Assembly: GCA_035352635.1 (NCBI GenBank)
Contig: DAOPYA010000086.1
Coordinates: forward strand, 1-17,907
Origin: Rifleibacterium sp035352635
Lineage (GTDB): Bacteria > Muiribacteriota > Ozemobacteria > Ozemobacterales > Ozemobacteraceae
Length of the DNA: 17,907 nt
Reading direction: 5' to 3'
The notes below the pieces were generated by a model. The model was not told where the DNA came from. It ran no database searches and saw only the letters and a list, made by a program, of their open reading frames with translations. Shown here in pieces: positions 1 to 7,201 of this stretch. Position 1 is the stretch's first letter. Every line of letters begins with the position of its first letter. The position numbers and the translations under genes are program-made.

Positions 1-86
1 ATAGCACCAAATGCGATGACCAGGGTGCAGATCATCGCATAAACCATTATTCTGGTTGTCTGTCTGGGCGAAGCTAGAAGACTCAT
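1..86 (-). CDS. Partial membrane protein, N-terminus only
   Basis: An ATG at 86-84 opens a frame that runs off the left edge after 28 codons. The first residues are MSLLASPRQTTRIMVYAMIC, followed by a hydrophobic run (TLVIAFGA), so the visible part looks like a short basic cytoplasmic tail and the start of a membrane helix or signal anchor. AGGA lies about 10 bases before the ATG. It begins 22 bases after the stop of the exported protein upstream, so the two are probably co-transcribed. Too little is visible to name a family; its reality rests on the start signal, the spacing and the membrane-like composition. Confidence 0.5.
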   Translation of the reverse strand, partial: MSLLASPRQTTRIMVYAMICTLVIAFGA

Positions 87-108
87 TGATGGGTAATCCT
101 GCTTAGGG

Positions 109-759
109 TCAGGGTTTCAGTATGGTTTTTTCGTAGTAATAGTTATTGCGCGGGTTCTCGGCGACGAAGGTGGTCATTTCGGAAAGGTAGTTGACGCCGT
201 CGATCGTGGCGGCCTGGTTGCAGATTTGCTTGACTTCAGCGAGGCTGGCCTGGATTTCTTTGTAGGAATTTGGCGTTTTAACGGGTTTTGTTACCCTGAC
301 CACTGCACGCAGCGTGTTTTTCAGGCTGCCTTCGGGCAGGTCGAGAAGGCTGAACTGAACGATCGAGTAGCCGGATGCTTCAAGAGCAGTTTTGATGTTG
401 CTTTCGAGCAGAGCTCTCGTTTCATCGCTGACCGGCTGTATATTTTTGCTGGTGGGGGTCATGGTGTCCCAGTAGTTGAGAATTTCATCGCGAATCGTGC
501 CTGAGCGGTCTTCCATGCCCGGGGTGATCGATCTGGTGACCCCGAGTTCGGTCAACTGTTCAAGGTTTGCATCGGCTTCTTCAGTTTCAGCGGTGCTTTT
601 CGCATCTGCAATCGGCTTGCCGCCAGTCGCGGCCATAACTTCATCAACCATTTCCTGAGAATAGCCCATGTATTTGAGATCGCCATCTGGGCTGGCAAAG
701 GCACAGGTTGCCGAAAGGGCGGCGACGGCAACGAAAAGTTTGCTCATTCTTTTAAACAT
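109..759 (-). CDS. Exported protein of unknown function (216 aa)
   Basis: I do not recognise this family. Residues 1-22 form a clear Sec signal peptide: basic start (MFKRMSK), hydrophobic core (LFVAVAALSA) and an AFA-SP type cleavage site. There is no lipobox cysteine in the right context, so it is probably periplasmic or secreted rather than a lipoprotein. The mature part is acidic to about residue 95, then becomes a mixed alpha/beta-looking region (residues 110-216) with a Tyr-rich tail (NNYYYEK). The chosen start has AGGAG 11 bases upstream and an extended -10 promoter 33 bases upstream; an internal ATG at codon 5 is possible. The next gene downstream encodes a membrane protein, which suggests a shared envelope role, but this is only inference from position. 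Confidence 0.75.
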   Translation of the reverse strand: MFKRMSKLFVAVAALSATCAFASPDGDLKYMGYSQEMVDEVMAATGGKPIADAKSTAETEEADANLEQLTELGVTRSITPGMEDRSGTIRDEILNYWDTMTPTSKNIQPVSDETRALLESNIKTALEASGYSIVQFSLLDLPEGSLKNTLRAVVRVTKPVKTPNSYKEIQASLAEVKQICNQAATIDGVNYLSEMTTFVAENPRNNYYYEKTILKP

Positions 760-791
760 ACGGGTATGTGCTCCTGATAGAAATTGAAAGA

Positions 792-800
792 ATTATATCA
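792..800 (-). promoter_or_regulatory. Extended -10 promoter for the 109-759 gene
   Basis: On the minus strand this reads TGATATAAT, a perfect TGnTATAAT extended -10 element. No good -35 is seen 16-18 bases upstream, as is common for extended -10 promoters. It lies in the 62-base gap after the HIT gene and about 33 bases before the ATG at 759, giving a short leader of roughly 25 bases. It implies that the exported protein can be transcribed independently of the DUF885-HIT pair. Confidence 0.55.
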
Positions 801-821
801 CATGGCAAACAGAGCCGTGAC

Positions 822-1322
822 TTAAATTTTAAGGCCGGCAAAGGCGTCTTTTAACTTGCTGATGGTTACCAGCGGATCTTCAATAATGATTTTTGCTCCG
901 GCGGTAATATCGACAAAGCCAAGTTCACGATGATAACGGGGCACCACATGCTGGTGCAGGTGCTCGATACTGGCGCCCGATGCCTCGCCGATGTTAAACC
1001 CGATATTAAACCCGAGCGGTCGGTAGACCGCTTCAAGTCGATCAAGCGATGCGTTGAGCAGGGCCAGCATTTGCTGTTGCTCGTTCTTATCGAGTTGCCG
1101 GGGGTCAGTGATGTGGCGTAACGGGAACAGCAGCAGATGACCGGCGTTATATGGGTAAAGGTTGGCGCAGACAACCACAATTTCGTTTTTCCAGATTGTC
1201 AGGTTGGTTACCGATGGTTCGTCGTTGATAATACTGCAAAGAATGCATTCAACTGCAGGGCGCTTCAGGCCGGCGATGTAATCGCGTTTGTTGGGAACGA
1301 ATAATTGTTTTCGAAATGTCAT
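822..1322 (-). CDS. HIT-family nucleotide phosphorylase/hydrolase (AP4A phosphorylase-like)
   Basis: Histidine-triad family protein of 166 aa. The triad HLHQHVVPR is at 121-129 (H121, H123, H125); in this family the central histidine forms the nucleotidyl intermediate. The N-terminal layout (VPNKRDYIAG, then CILC at 26-29), the block NLYPYNAGHLLLFPLRH at 54-70 and GFNIGFNIGEASGAS before the triad match the actinobacterial-type diadenosine tetraphosphate phosphorylase subgroup better than small HINT proteins. C26 and C29 may bind zinc with histidines later in the chain. The likely reaction is cleavage of dinucleoside polyphosphates such as Ap4A in the cytoplasm. It starts 2 bases after the stop of the DUF885 gene, with only a weak ribosome site, so translation is probably coupled. 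Substrate is inferred from family resemblance. Confidence 0.88.
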   Translation of the reverse strand: MTFRKQLFVPNKRDYIAGLKRPAVECILCSIINDEPSVTNLTIWKNEIVVVCANLYPYNAGHLLLFPLRHITDPRQLDKNEQQQMLALLNASLDRLEAVYRPLGFNIGFNIGEASGASIEHLHQHVVPRYHRELGFVDITAGAKIIIEDPLVTISKLKDAFAGLKI

Positions 1323-1324
1323 GT

Positions 1325-2998
1325 TCAGGCTCTGTTTCTTGCTTTCAGGTTCTGGTGTATGATTTCAGGGAAGTAGGCCCGGGCAATACTGACCGGCACA
1401 CCGCCCTGATATAATATCAGGTCATGAAAAGTTCTGTCAGTAAAATCGTTGCCGAATTTCTGGTGCAGTTCGTTTTTAAGGTTGATGAGCTGCTGAAACC
1501 CGGTTAATTTGCTGACGTGGCAACCCGGTGCTACAACCTGCCTGCGAATTTCATGGTCGGCAACATCTTTTTCGACGCGGGTCTGCTCGATTAGAAACTG
1601 CACCGCCTGGCTTTTGTTCCAGGTGCGTGTCTGCAAATTGATGTCGGTCAGCAGCAGTGCGGCGTTATAAAGATTCTCGCCGGCCTGGGCAAACAGACTT
1701 TCGCTTGAAGTCTCAAAACCCAGTTCGCGAAGCGCTTCCTGGCAGTAACAGGCCCAGCCTTCCCGAATTTCCTGGTTGTCGGCAAAAGAACGTAATAAGC
1801 CCGGGTGCGAGTTCTGGGCGGCAAGATGCAGGTGGTGACCCGGGTAACCGTGATGAATAACCCGGTTGGCAATATCGGCGTAGTTGTGTTGGGTCGATGC
1901 GCCCGCCGTTTCGCGGGTCAGCAGGTAAAAGCCGCGTTGCGCTCTGGCTTTCTTTTCGGGGCCGAAATAGGCCGCTGCTGGAATAATATGGCTCATGTAA
2001 CCAGGTGTTTCGATGATCTCAAGTTCTTCGTTGTCTGGCAGCGTTGCGAAACCACTGAAATCGAGAAAAGCCCTGGTTCTGACTGCGGCTTCACGGTAGA
2101 CGGCAAGTGCCTGGTCAAAGCCGGCTGGCGCGTGATGGGTGATGCGCTTTTTCGCTTCGTTTCTCGCTCCGGCAGCTTTGCCGGTAGTCGCACCAAGAAT
2201 AACGCTGCTGAGATTCTCGAGTTGGCTTGACGCTGTGTTGATGGTTCGCCAGGCAAGCTCAGTGATATCCTGGCAGGTCATTGCTGACTTACGACTGGCC
2301 AATAAAGCCTGAAAAGCGTTCTGCCCGATTGCCCATTCCGCATCTGCCCTTGGCATAATCGCGTGTTTGAACCATTCAGAAAATTCGGAAAGCGCTTTTT
2401 TTGCTTCCACCGCTGCCCGCAGGTATTCCTGGTGCAGAACTGGCGGTATGTAACGGCGAATGCTGTCGCCGATCGTGTTGATAAAAATCGATAAATTGCT
2501 CACCGACTCAAGATAAAGTTCGCCACGTTCCTGAGAAACCTTCTGAAAAAGAGTTCGGCCGCTGGTTAAGAACATTGGTGCCGCCTTAAGGCGCATGATC
2601 ATTGACTGAACGCGATCAGAAAGCGGAGCAAAATCACGAATGAACAAGAGAAACAGGGCGTCGCCGATGGTCATCGCCAAGTCCCGGCCACACTTCCAGA
2701 GCTGCAGATCGTCGTCTTTAAATATCTGCTGATCGGCAAAGTGAATGATAGATTCGCGATCGATGCGCTCATCAACGCTAAGTTCATTTTCAGAAAGAGA
2801 ACTGAAGGTGCCGCGCATCTCTCTCAGAAACGCCAGGTGCCGCTCAACTGCTTCGGCGCCGGTTTCGGGCAGCAGGCCGTCAAAACTGTGCTCGCCAAGC
2901 CAGGTCGCGGTAACAGGGTTGCGGCTTACCAGCTCGCGATAATAAAAATCTGCCAGCCCGGCAAACCCCTGATGCTGATAAATTGGTTGATGCAGCAT
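1325..2998 (-). CDS. DUF885 family metallopeptidase-like protein
   Basis: A 557-aa DUF885 protein, a mostly helical family thought to contain zinc peptidases. The signature is at 382-388 (HHGYPGH), followed by EGWACY at 413-418; the C-terminal region around FHDLILYQGG (524-533) also fits. The family normally has HE at the start of the first motif, but here the second residue is His383 (codon CAC), so a residue expected to be catalytic is changed. No signal peptide is seen, so the protein is probably cytoplasmic. The open frame extends upstream to 3361, but the true start is taken at 2998 because GAGGAG (3007-3012) sits 8 bases before it, the family homology starts there, and the upstream extension would cover the divergent glycosyltransferase. 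It is the first gene of a pair with the HIT protein. Substrate unknown. Confidence 0.85.
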   Translation of the reverse strand: MLHQPIYQHQGFAGLADFYYRELVSRNPVTATWLGEHSFDGLLPETGAEAVERHLAFLREMRGTFSSLSENELSVDERIDRESIIHFADQQIFKDDDLQLWKCGRDLAMTIGDALFLLFIRDFAPLSDRVQSMIMRLKAAPMFLTSGRTLFQKVSQERGELYLESVSNLSIFINTIGDSIRRYIPPVLHQEYLRAAVEAKKALSEFSEWFKHAIMPRADAEWAIGQNAFQALLASRKSAMTCQDITELAWRTINTASSQLENLSSVILGATTGKAAGARNEAKKRITHHAPAGFDQALAVYREAAVRTRAFLDFSGFATLPDNEELEIIETPGYMSHIIPAAAYFGPEKKARAQRGFYLLTRETAGASTQHNYADIANRVIHHGYPGHHLHLAAQNSHPGLLRSFADNQEIREGWACYCQEALRELGFETSSESLFAQAGENLYNAALLLTDINLQTRTWNKSQAVQFLIEQTRVEKDVADHEIRRQVVAPGCHVSKLTGFQQLINLKNELHQKFGNDFTDRTFHDLILYQGGVPVSIARAYFPEIIHQNLKARNRA

Positions 2999-3006
2999 GT
3001 TCCGGT

Positions 3007-3012
3007 CTCCTC
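3007..3012 (-). promoter_or_regulatory. Ribosome binding site fixing the DUF885 start
   Basis: GAGGAG on the minus strand, 8 bases before the ATG at 2998. It decides this start against much longer in-frame options up to 3361. Confidence 0.8.
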
Positions 3013-3028
3013 GTTTTTTTATATCAAC

Positions 3029-3057
3029 ATTATACAGCCTGCCGTCATGGTATTCCA
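3029..3057 (-). promoter_or_regulatory. Probable promoter of the DUF885-HIT operon
   Basis: On the minus strand a perfect TATAAT (3029-3034) is preceded, at 17-base spacing, by a weak -35 (TGGAAT, 3052-3057). The predicted transcript starts near 3022, leaving a short leader that contains the GAGGAG ribosome site. The gap 2999-3145 also must hold the promoter for the divergent glycosyltransferase, for which I see no convincing element. Confidence 0.5.
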
Positions 3058-3145
3058 GAAAAACACGAATTACCCGAAGCATAGCATTGTGGGATCGAAA
3101 ATCTTGAAAACTGTCTGCTGCTGTGTCACTATAAGGCGCCTGAAA

Positions 3146-4339
3146 ATGGAAAAAATGAAAAATCATCAGAAAATACGCTTGCTGCGCCTGCTCGGTAGAA
3201 TGAATGTGTGTGGGCCTTCCAGGCATGTAGTTAATCTTGTCAGGGCGATGCCGGGTCTGGGTTATGAAACCAGGCTCCTGACGGGTGCTCCGGCAACCTC
3301 TGAGGGCAGTATGTTGGCCTGGGCGCAAGGGCAGGGCGTTAACCCCAGAATAGTGCATCATCTCGATCGCCCGGTAATGCCTCTTGCTGATTTAGCCGCC
3401 TTTCAACAAATCGTCAGAGAAATAATGGAATTTCGCCCCCATGTGGTGCATACTCATACCACCAAAGCCGGTTGCCTGGGTCGCCTGGCAGCCGTGATCT
3501 GCGGAGTTCCGGCTATTTTTCACACTTATCATGGGTTCATTTTCACGGGCTATTTTTCAAGGCCGGTTTCTCAAATTGTCGTTGCCATTGAACGCTTTCT
3601 CGCAAAATTTACCGATCGGCTTATTACTCTCACGCCCGGCCTGGGAGCTGAACTTGCTTCGCGTCTCAAAATCAGCAACAATCAAAAAATTGAAGCAGTT
3701 ACCCTCGGTCTCGATCTGGCTAAAAATCTGGCTTTACCTCGTAAATCAATGGGTTGGCGCCGTTCGATCGGTTTGCGTGATAACCATTTTGTTATCGGTA
3801 TCGTTGGCAGAATAGTGCCGGTCAAAAATCATGCGCTATTGCTGAAGACTTTTGCACGCCTGACAAAGTTGCAGCCAGATATGCAACTGGTTATTGCCGG
3901 TGGCGGTGAACTCGAACCTGAACTGCGCCTGATGGCCTCTAACCTCGAAATTGCTGATCGGGTACATTTTTGTGGCGTCAATTTCAATATCGAAGAGGTC
4001 TATTCAGATATTGATCTTCTGGTGTTGAGTTCGCGAAATGAGGGCACTCCGGTTGTACTGATCGAAGCAATCGCCTCTGGCTGCCCGGTTGCTTCAACAA
4101 ATGTGGGCGGGGTTGCCGAAATTCTCGAGAACGGCCAGAATGGGTTCATTCTCCCCAACGACCCCGAAGGATTTGCTCTGGGCCTTGAAAATGTCGTAAA
4201 GACGTGTAGATCGCAAAACAGGAGCTATTCAGATTCGTTCAGAATCAGTTGGGCTGAAAGGTATTCAATTGAAGCTATGGCTGGGCGTCTCGATGCGATA
4301 TATCGCAAAACGCTGAGACTGCGAGGTTTTAATGTATAG
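3146..4339 (+). CDS. GT4 family glycosyltransferase
   Basis: A 397-aa GT-B fold retaining glycosyltransferase of family GT4, probably adding a sugar from a nucleotide donor to a lipid-linked or other surface glycan on the cytoplasmic face of the membrane. The N-terminal acceptor half has the PSRHVVNL block (24-31) and VVHTHTTKAG (100-109), as in WcaN/EpsD-like enzymes. The C-terminal donor half has GIVGRIVPVKNH (218-229), AGGGELEP (251-258) and the E-x7-E motif, E299 and E307, in NEGTPVVLIEA. The frame is open from 2741, but the start at 3146 has AAGG 9 bases upstream and the earlier part lies antisense to the DUF885 gene. ATG at 3155 is an alternative. Its stop overlaps the next gene by 8 bases, so the two are coupled. 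The donor and acceptor cannot be told from sequence. Confidence 0.9.
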   Translation: MEKMKNHQKIRLLRLLGRMNVCGPSRHVVNLVRAMPGLGYETRLLTGAPATSEGSMLAWAQGQGVNPRIVHHLDRPVMPLADLAAFQQIVREIMEFRPHVVHTHTTKAGCLGRLAAVICGVPAIFHTYHGFIFTGYFSRPVSQIVVAIERFLAKFTDRLITLTPGLGAELASRLKISNNQKIEAVTLGLDLAKNLALPRKSMGWRRSIGLRDNHFVIGIVGRIVPVKNHALLLKTFARLTKLQPDMQLVIAGGGELEPELRLMASNLEIADRVHFCGVNFNIEEVYSDIDLLVLSSRNEGTPVVLIEAIASGCPVASTNVGGVAEILENGQNGFILPNDPEGFALGLENVVKTCRSQNRSYSDSFRISWAERYSIEAMAGRLDAIYRKTLRLRGFNV

Positions 4340-4889
4340 AATATTGCTGACCGGGTCACGGGTTGCGGCCTGGCTTTACCTTGTGGCTTTTTTTGTCTGG
4401 TCGCTTAATCTGCTACTCTTGAATACGGCATCTGCATTGGCGGGGGCAGCGTTACAGCTTGTCTTTATTCTCGCGCTTTTTGTCTGGCGCAGTCGTCGCA
4501 GCAAAGCGTTGTTCTGCATTCCTGACGAAATGCTCGTTTGTCTGCCTTATTTCTGGGGCATGGCCAATGCCGGGTCGGCTCAATCATGGTTCGGAATCTG
4601 GGCCTCATGGCTGGCGGTTGTCAGTGTTTTTTCGTTGCCGGCGGTGTTTGCCGGTGGGGCGTTCCCGGGCGGTTTCAAGAATTTTCTTCTGATTTCTTCA
4701 ATTGGTGCCACTCTGTTCGTGTGGGTCTTTGTTGCCCTTATGCAGCGCTTTTATCCTCTATTCCCACTGGAACTGTATCAGCACACCGTCTACAATCTGG
4801 TGACGGCGGTCGCTGGTATTCCTGTGTCGCTCGCCGCGTTTTTTGGCTGCAAGTTTTTATTGCCAGTTTCTTCTTCTGACGCAACATGA
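4332..4889 (+). CDS. Small multi-spanning membrane protein (185 aa)
   Basis: No family recognised. About five hydrophobic segments are visible, at roughly 10-32, 34-53, 88-109, 117-138 and 151-176, with a positively charged stretch (WRSRRSK, 52-58) after the second, suggesting that loop is cytoplasmic. The start overlaps the glycosyltransferase stop by 8 bases, arguing for co-expression and possibly a role in envelope polysaccharide assembly. The last 33 codons overlap the end of the convergent O-antigen ligase-like gene by 100 bases; because these codons encode a believable membrane helix (LVTAVAGIPVSLAAFFGCKF), the plus-strand reading looks genuine through the overlap. Confidence 0.7.
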   Translation: MYRILLTGSRVAAWLYLVAFFVWSLNLLLLNTASALAGAALQLVFILALFVWRSRRSKALFCIPDEMLVCLPYFWGMANAGSAQSWFGIWASWLAVVSVFSLPAVFAGGAFPGGFKNFLLISSIGATLFVWVFVALMQRFYPLFPLELYQHTVYNLVTAVAGIPVSLAAFFGCKFLLPVSSSDAT

Positions 4890-6127
4890 TGGTTCATCAG
4901 CAGGCCAAGCAGAAACAGGGCCATCATGACGACTTCCTCGTCCCCCCAGCTGTATTCGCCTATTCCTGAAGCCAGAAAACAGAGGAACACTGCCATCGCT
5001 CCCTTGCTGACCATGCCGCGCCAGCTGTTTTGCCCGCTCATGCTTGCCTGCCAGGTAAAAGCGAGCGTGACAATTATAAAGTTGATGAAGGCGATCAGAC
5101 CAATAAGCCCCGTACTGGCGAGAATCTGAACAAAATTATTGTGCTGATGCCCCCAGATCAGATTGTTTTCACTTTCAAATTTTGATGCAAAATGTTTGAA
5201 CCATGGTTTTGTGTTGCTCAGACCAACTCCGAAAGCAAAGTGGTTCTCGAGCATCTGCATGCCGCGTAACCAGATGGTAAGGCGATGATAGGTACCCTGT
5301 AACGATGACGAGGTGAAATGGTCGTCTATCTTTGCCTGGGCAATTTCAGCGGTTTTTGATGGCAGGAAACTTATCAGCCGATCATAAACATCAGGGTCAG
5401 CAATGGCGACCGGCGATACGGCGGCCAGAACAAACAGCATGGCAATTGCAATTCTTTTGGGAAAGTGAAAAAAGAGAACCAGGATACCGAAAAAAAAGCC
5501 AAGCCAGGCGCTGCGAACCTTTGATAAAATCAACGAATATGATGTGACAGCGGCGGCGAAGAGCAGAAGTGACTGCCTGATCAGGTCGCGTTTAACGCTT
5601 GCAAAGATGACGCAGATTACAAGCAGTGCCATTGACTGGCACTCAGCAAAAGTCATGGAGGTTGAAAAAAAACCGCGGGCGCGATTGCCTATGAGGGTCA
5701 GATACGGTGTGCGCAGCCCGTTAACCATACCAACCAGAGCTGCCGATGTTACATAGACGACCAGAAGCCTTTTTAGTTGATCTTCACTCATTTCATACCA
5801 GAAGCTCAGATAAAAACATGCAATTACCAGGTATGATCTGATCTCTGGAACTGCCCTTGACAGGTCTTCTGCTCTGAAAACCGACAAAATGCCGGTCAGA
5901 GCCAGAAACGCGAAGGGCAGATCAAGAGGTGTCGATTTAAGTCTCATCTGGCCGGCGCGATATTGACCAATGCAGCCGATGAGTGCCAGCCCCAGGCCAA
6001 TCTGCGAAGCCGAAATCGAAAAATTGCAGCAGAAGACAAAAATGAACAGGCCGGCGGTATAAAGTTTGCCCGCCCATGCCGATGCCGCTGCTGCCTGATT
6101 TTGAGGTTCTGCCATCACTTCATTCAT
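4790..6127 (-). CDS. O-antigen ligase / Wzy-type polymerase family membrane protein
   Basis: A 445-aa polytopic inner-membrane protein with about 10-12 hydrophobic segments. The large periplasmic loop (about 240-335) holds GTYHRLTIWLRGMQM (278-292), FGVGLSNTK (299-307) and HQHNNFVQILASTGLIGL (327-344), the hallmark of the Wzy_C / O-antigen ligase family; Arg205 in SKVRSAW and His329 are candidate functional residues. Such enzymes join lipid-linked glycans to an acceptor (WaaL, PglL) or polymerise repeat units (Wzy); the sequence alone does not decide which. The hydrophilic tail after residue 413 is poorly family-like and lies in the 100-base overlap with the convergent membrane protein gene. 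Start at 6127 has no strong ribosome site; ATG at 6115 (fifth codon) is an equally plausible start. Confidence 0.86.
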   Translation of the reverse strand: MNEVMAEPQNQAAAASAWAGKLYTAGLFIFVFCCNFSISASQIGLGLALIGCIGQYRAGQMRLKSTPLDLPFAFLALTGILSVFRAEDLSRAVPEIRSYLVIACFYLSFWYEMSEDQLKRLLVVYVTSAALVGMVNGLRTPYLTLIGNRARGFFSTSMTFAECQSMALLVICVIFASVKRDLIRQSLLLFAAAVTSYSLILSKVRSAWLGFFFGILVLFFHFPKRIAIAMLFVLAAVSPVAIADPDVYDRLISFLPSKTAEIAQAKIDDHFTSSSLQGTYHRLTIWLRGMQMLENHFAFGVGLSNTKPWFKHFASKFESENNLIWGHQHNNFVQILASTGLIGLIAFINFIIVTLAFTWQASMSGQNSWRGMVSKGAMAVFLCFLASGIGEYSWGDEEVVMMALFLLGLLMNHHVASEEETGNKNLQPKNAASDTGIPATAVTRL

Positions 6128-6189
6128 AGGTGGTGCAGTTTACCCTAATAATTTATAAAAGTCGAGAGAACTCACGGCGCTGAACTTTA

Positions 6190-6198
6190 TGCTATAAT
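6190..6198 (+). promoter_or_regulatory. Extended -10 promoter of the exported protein-rarA-HD operon
   Basis: The sequence TGCTATAAT is a perfect TGnTATAAT element with no good -35. Transcription would start near 6205, giving a leader of about 108 bases before the ATG at 6314. I see no riboswitch-like fold that I could name in this leader. Confidence 0.6.
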
Positions 6199-6313
6199 TT
6201 GCAGGCAGTTCGCGGCGATAGCAATTGTTTCGGGTTCAGGGCGATTTGAAGATCGATGCCTTATGTTCTGGTTTTATTCTTGTCAGGCATTGAAATATCT
6301 GAAAGGAAAACAG

Positions 6314-7201
6314 ATGCGTTCAGCTATCTTTTGGTGCATGCTGTTCAGTATGCTTTTAAATAGTGCTTCTGCTCAGGTTACGGTCGTCGAAAACGCTTCC
6401 GGAAAAAGAGTTCAGTCGGGCGGCGAGGTTTCTGCCAGCCGACTACGCCAGTCGCAGCCCCCTGAAAAGATTGCCGAGGGCTATGTGTTTCCGTTATCTG
6501 GCGCGCGGCGTCGGCCGAGAGCCAGGGCTGAACGCATTCTGACCGGTGTTTTTTCGGCCTCAGGAACAGTGGAAACTCAAGAGCCAGGCGCGGTTCTGCC
6601 TGATCGAATGGATATAGGCAGTTCGTCGGCAGCTCCCAAAAAGAGCGTTAAACAGCAGGATACAATTGCCTGGATCACCAAAGAGGGGCTTCTGTATCAT
6701 GATCCGTTTCTTGAATGCCCAGCAGCCAGCGGCAGTGAGCGTGTCTGGGTTGGCGATTATCATGAACTCAGCGGCCTTCAGCCATGTAATGACTGTTTTC
6801 AGAAGAACAACAGTGTTCCTGATTTTATTCAAAAAGAATCTGGAGGCCTCGATGTGGCTTCAGCCGGCAGTCTGCTGGCGAATGCCGATTTTCTTGCCTG
6901 GGCCCAGGACCGCCTGCCAATCAGAAACCCAGGTTTTATCAGCAGCCAGAAGCTGCTTATCTACCCGAAAATGGAAATGACGGCAAAAGGCCTGCATCAG
7001 CTGGCCCGCGAGACTGAGATGGCATATCGCCGCATGACCTGGAAAGTCATCGAAGTTCTCGGCAAGCACTCTGAAATCGACACCGGCAACATCAGTTCAT
7101 TTGATGATGAGGTCGCTGAAACTGAACATACCACCTCGCCTGCCCCTGCCAAAACTGCGGTTGAACCGCCGCAGTTCGAAGAAGCGAAAGAAGTCCGATG
7201 A
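6314..7201 (+). CDS. Exported protein with an Ada-like Cys/His zinc-binding motif
   Basis: A 295-aa protein with a Sec signal peptide (residues 1-20, ending NSASA-Q). Residues 30-115 are low-complexity and Arg/Ser/Pro-rich. The centre holds YHDPFLEC (128-135) and GLQPCNDC (154-161): Y-H-x5-C-x22-C-x2-C. This resembles the small YHxxxC...GxxPCxxC zinc-binding module found at the ends of many secreted nuclease-like and competence-type proteins and related to the Ada metal-binding domain. H129, C135, C158 and C161 would be the ligands. The rest (180-250) looks helical and the tail is acidic. The start is fixed by AAGGA 6 bases before the ATG at 6314; an earlier in-frame ATG at 6263 lacks such a site and would spoil the signal peptide. 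The stop overlaps the rarA start (ATGA). Function unknown. Confidence 0.78.
   Translation: MRSAIFWCMLFSMLLNSASAQVTVVENASGKRVQSGGEVSASRLRQSQPPEKIAEGYVFPLSGARRRPRARAERILTGVFSASGTVETQEPGAVLPDRMDIGSSSAAPKKSVKQQDTIAWITKEGLLYHDPFLECPAASGSERVWVGDYHELSGLQPCNDCFQKNNSVPDFIQKESGGLDVASAGSLLANADFLAWAQDRLPIRNPGFISSQKLLIYPKMEMTAKGLHQLARETEMAYRRMTWKVIEVLGKHSEIDTGNISSFDDEVAETEHTTSPAPAKTAVEPPQFEEAKEVR

Noticed and set aside
3104..3135. TTGAAA and TATAAG as a glycosyltransferase promoter
   Set aside because: The spacing is 20 bases and the predicted start would leave almost no leader before the ATG at 3146.
2741..3145. Upstream in-frame extension of the glycosyltransferase by 135 codons
   Set aside because: It is antisense to the DUF885 coding region, and the GT4 fold starts a few residues after the ATG at 3146.
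2999..3361. Upstream in-frame extension of the DUF885 gene by 121 codons
   Set aside because: It lies antisense to the divergent glycosyltransferase start, shows no family character, and the strong GAGGAG site supports the start at 2998.
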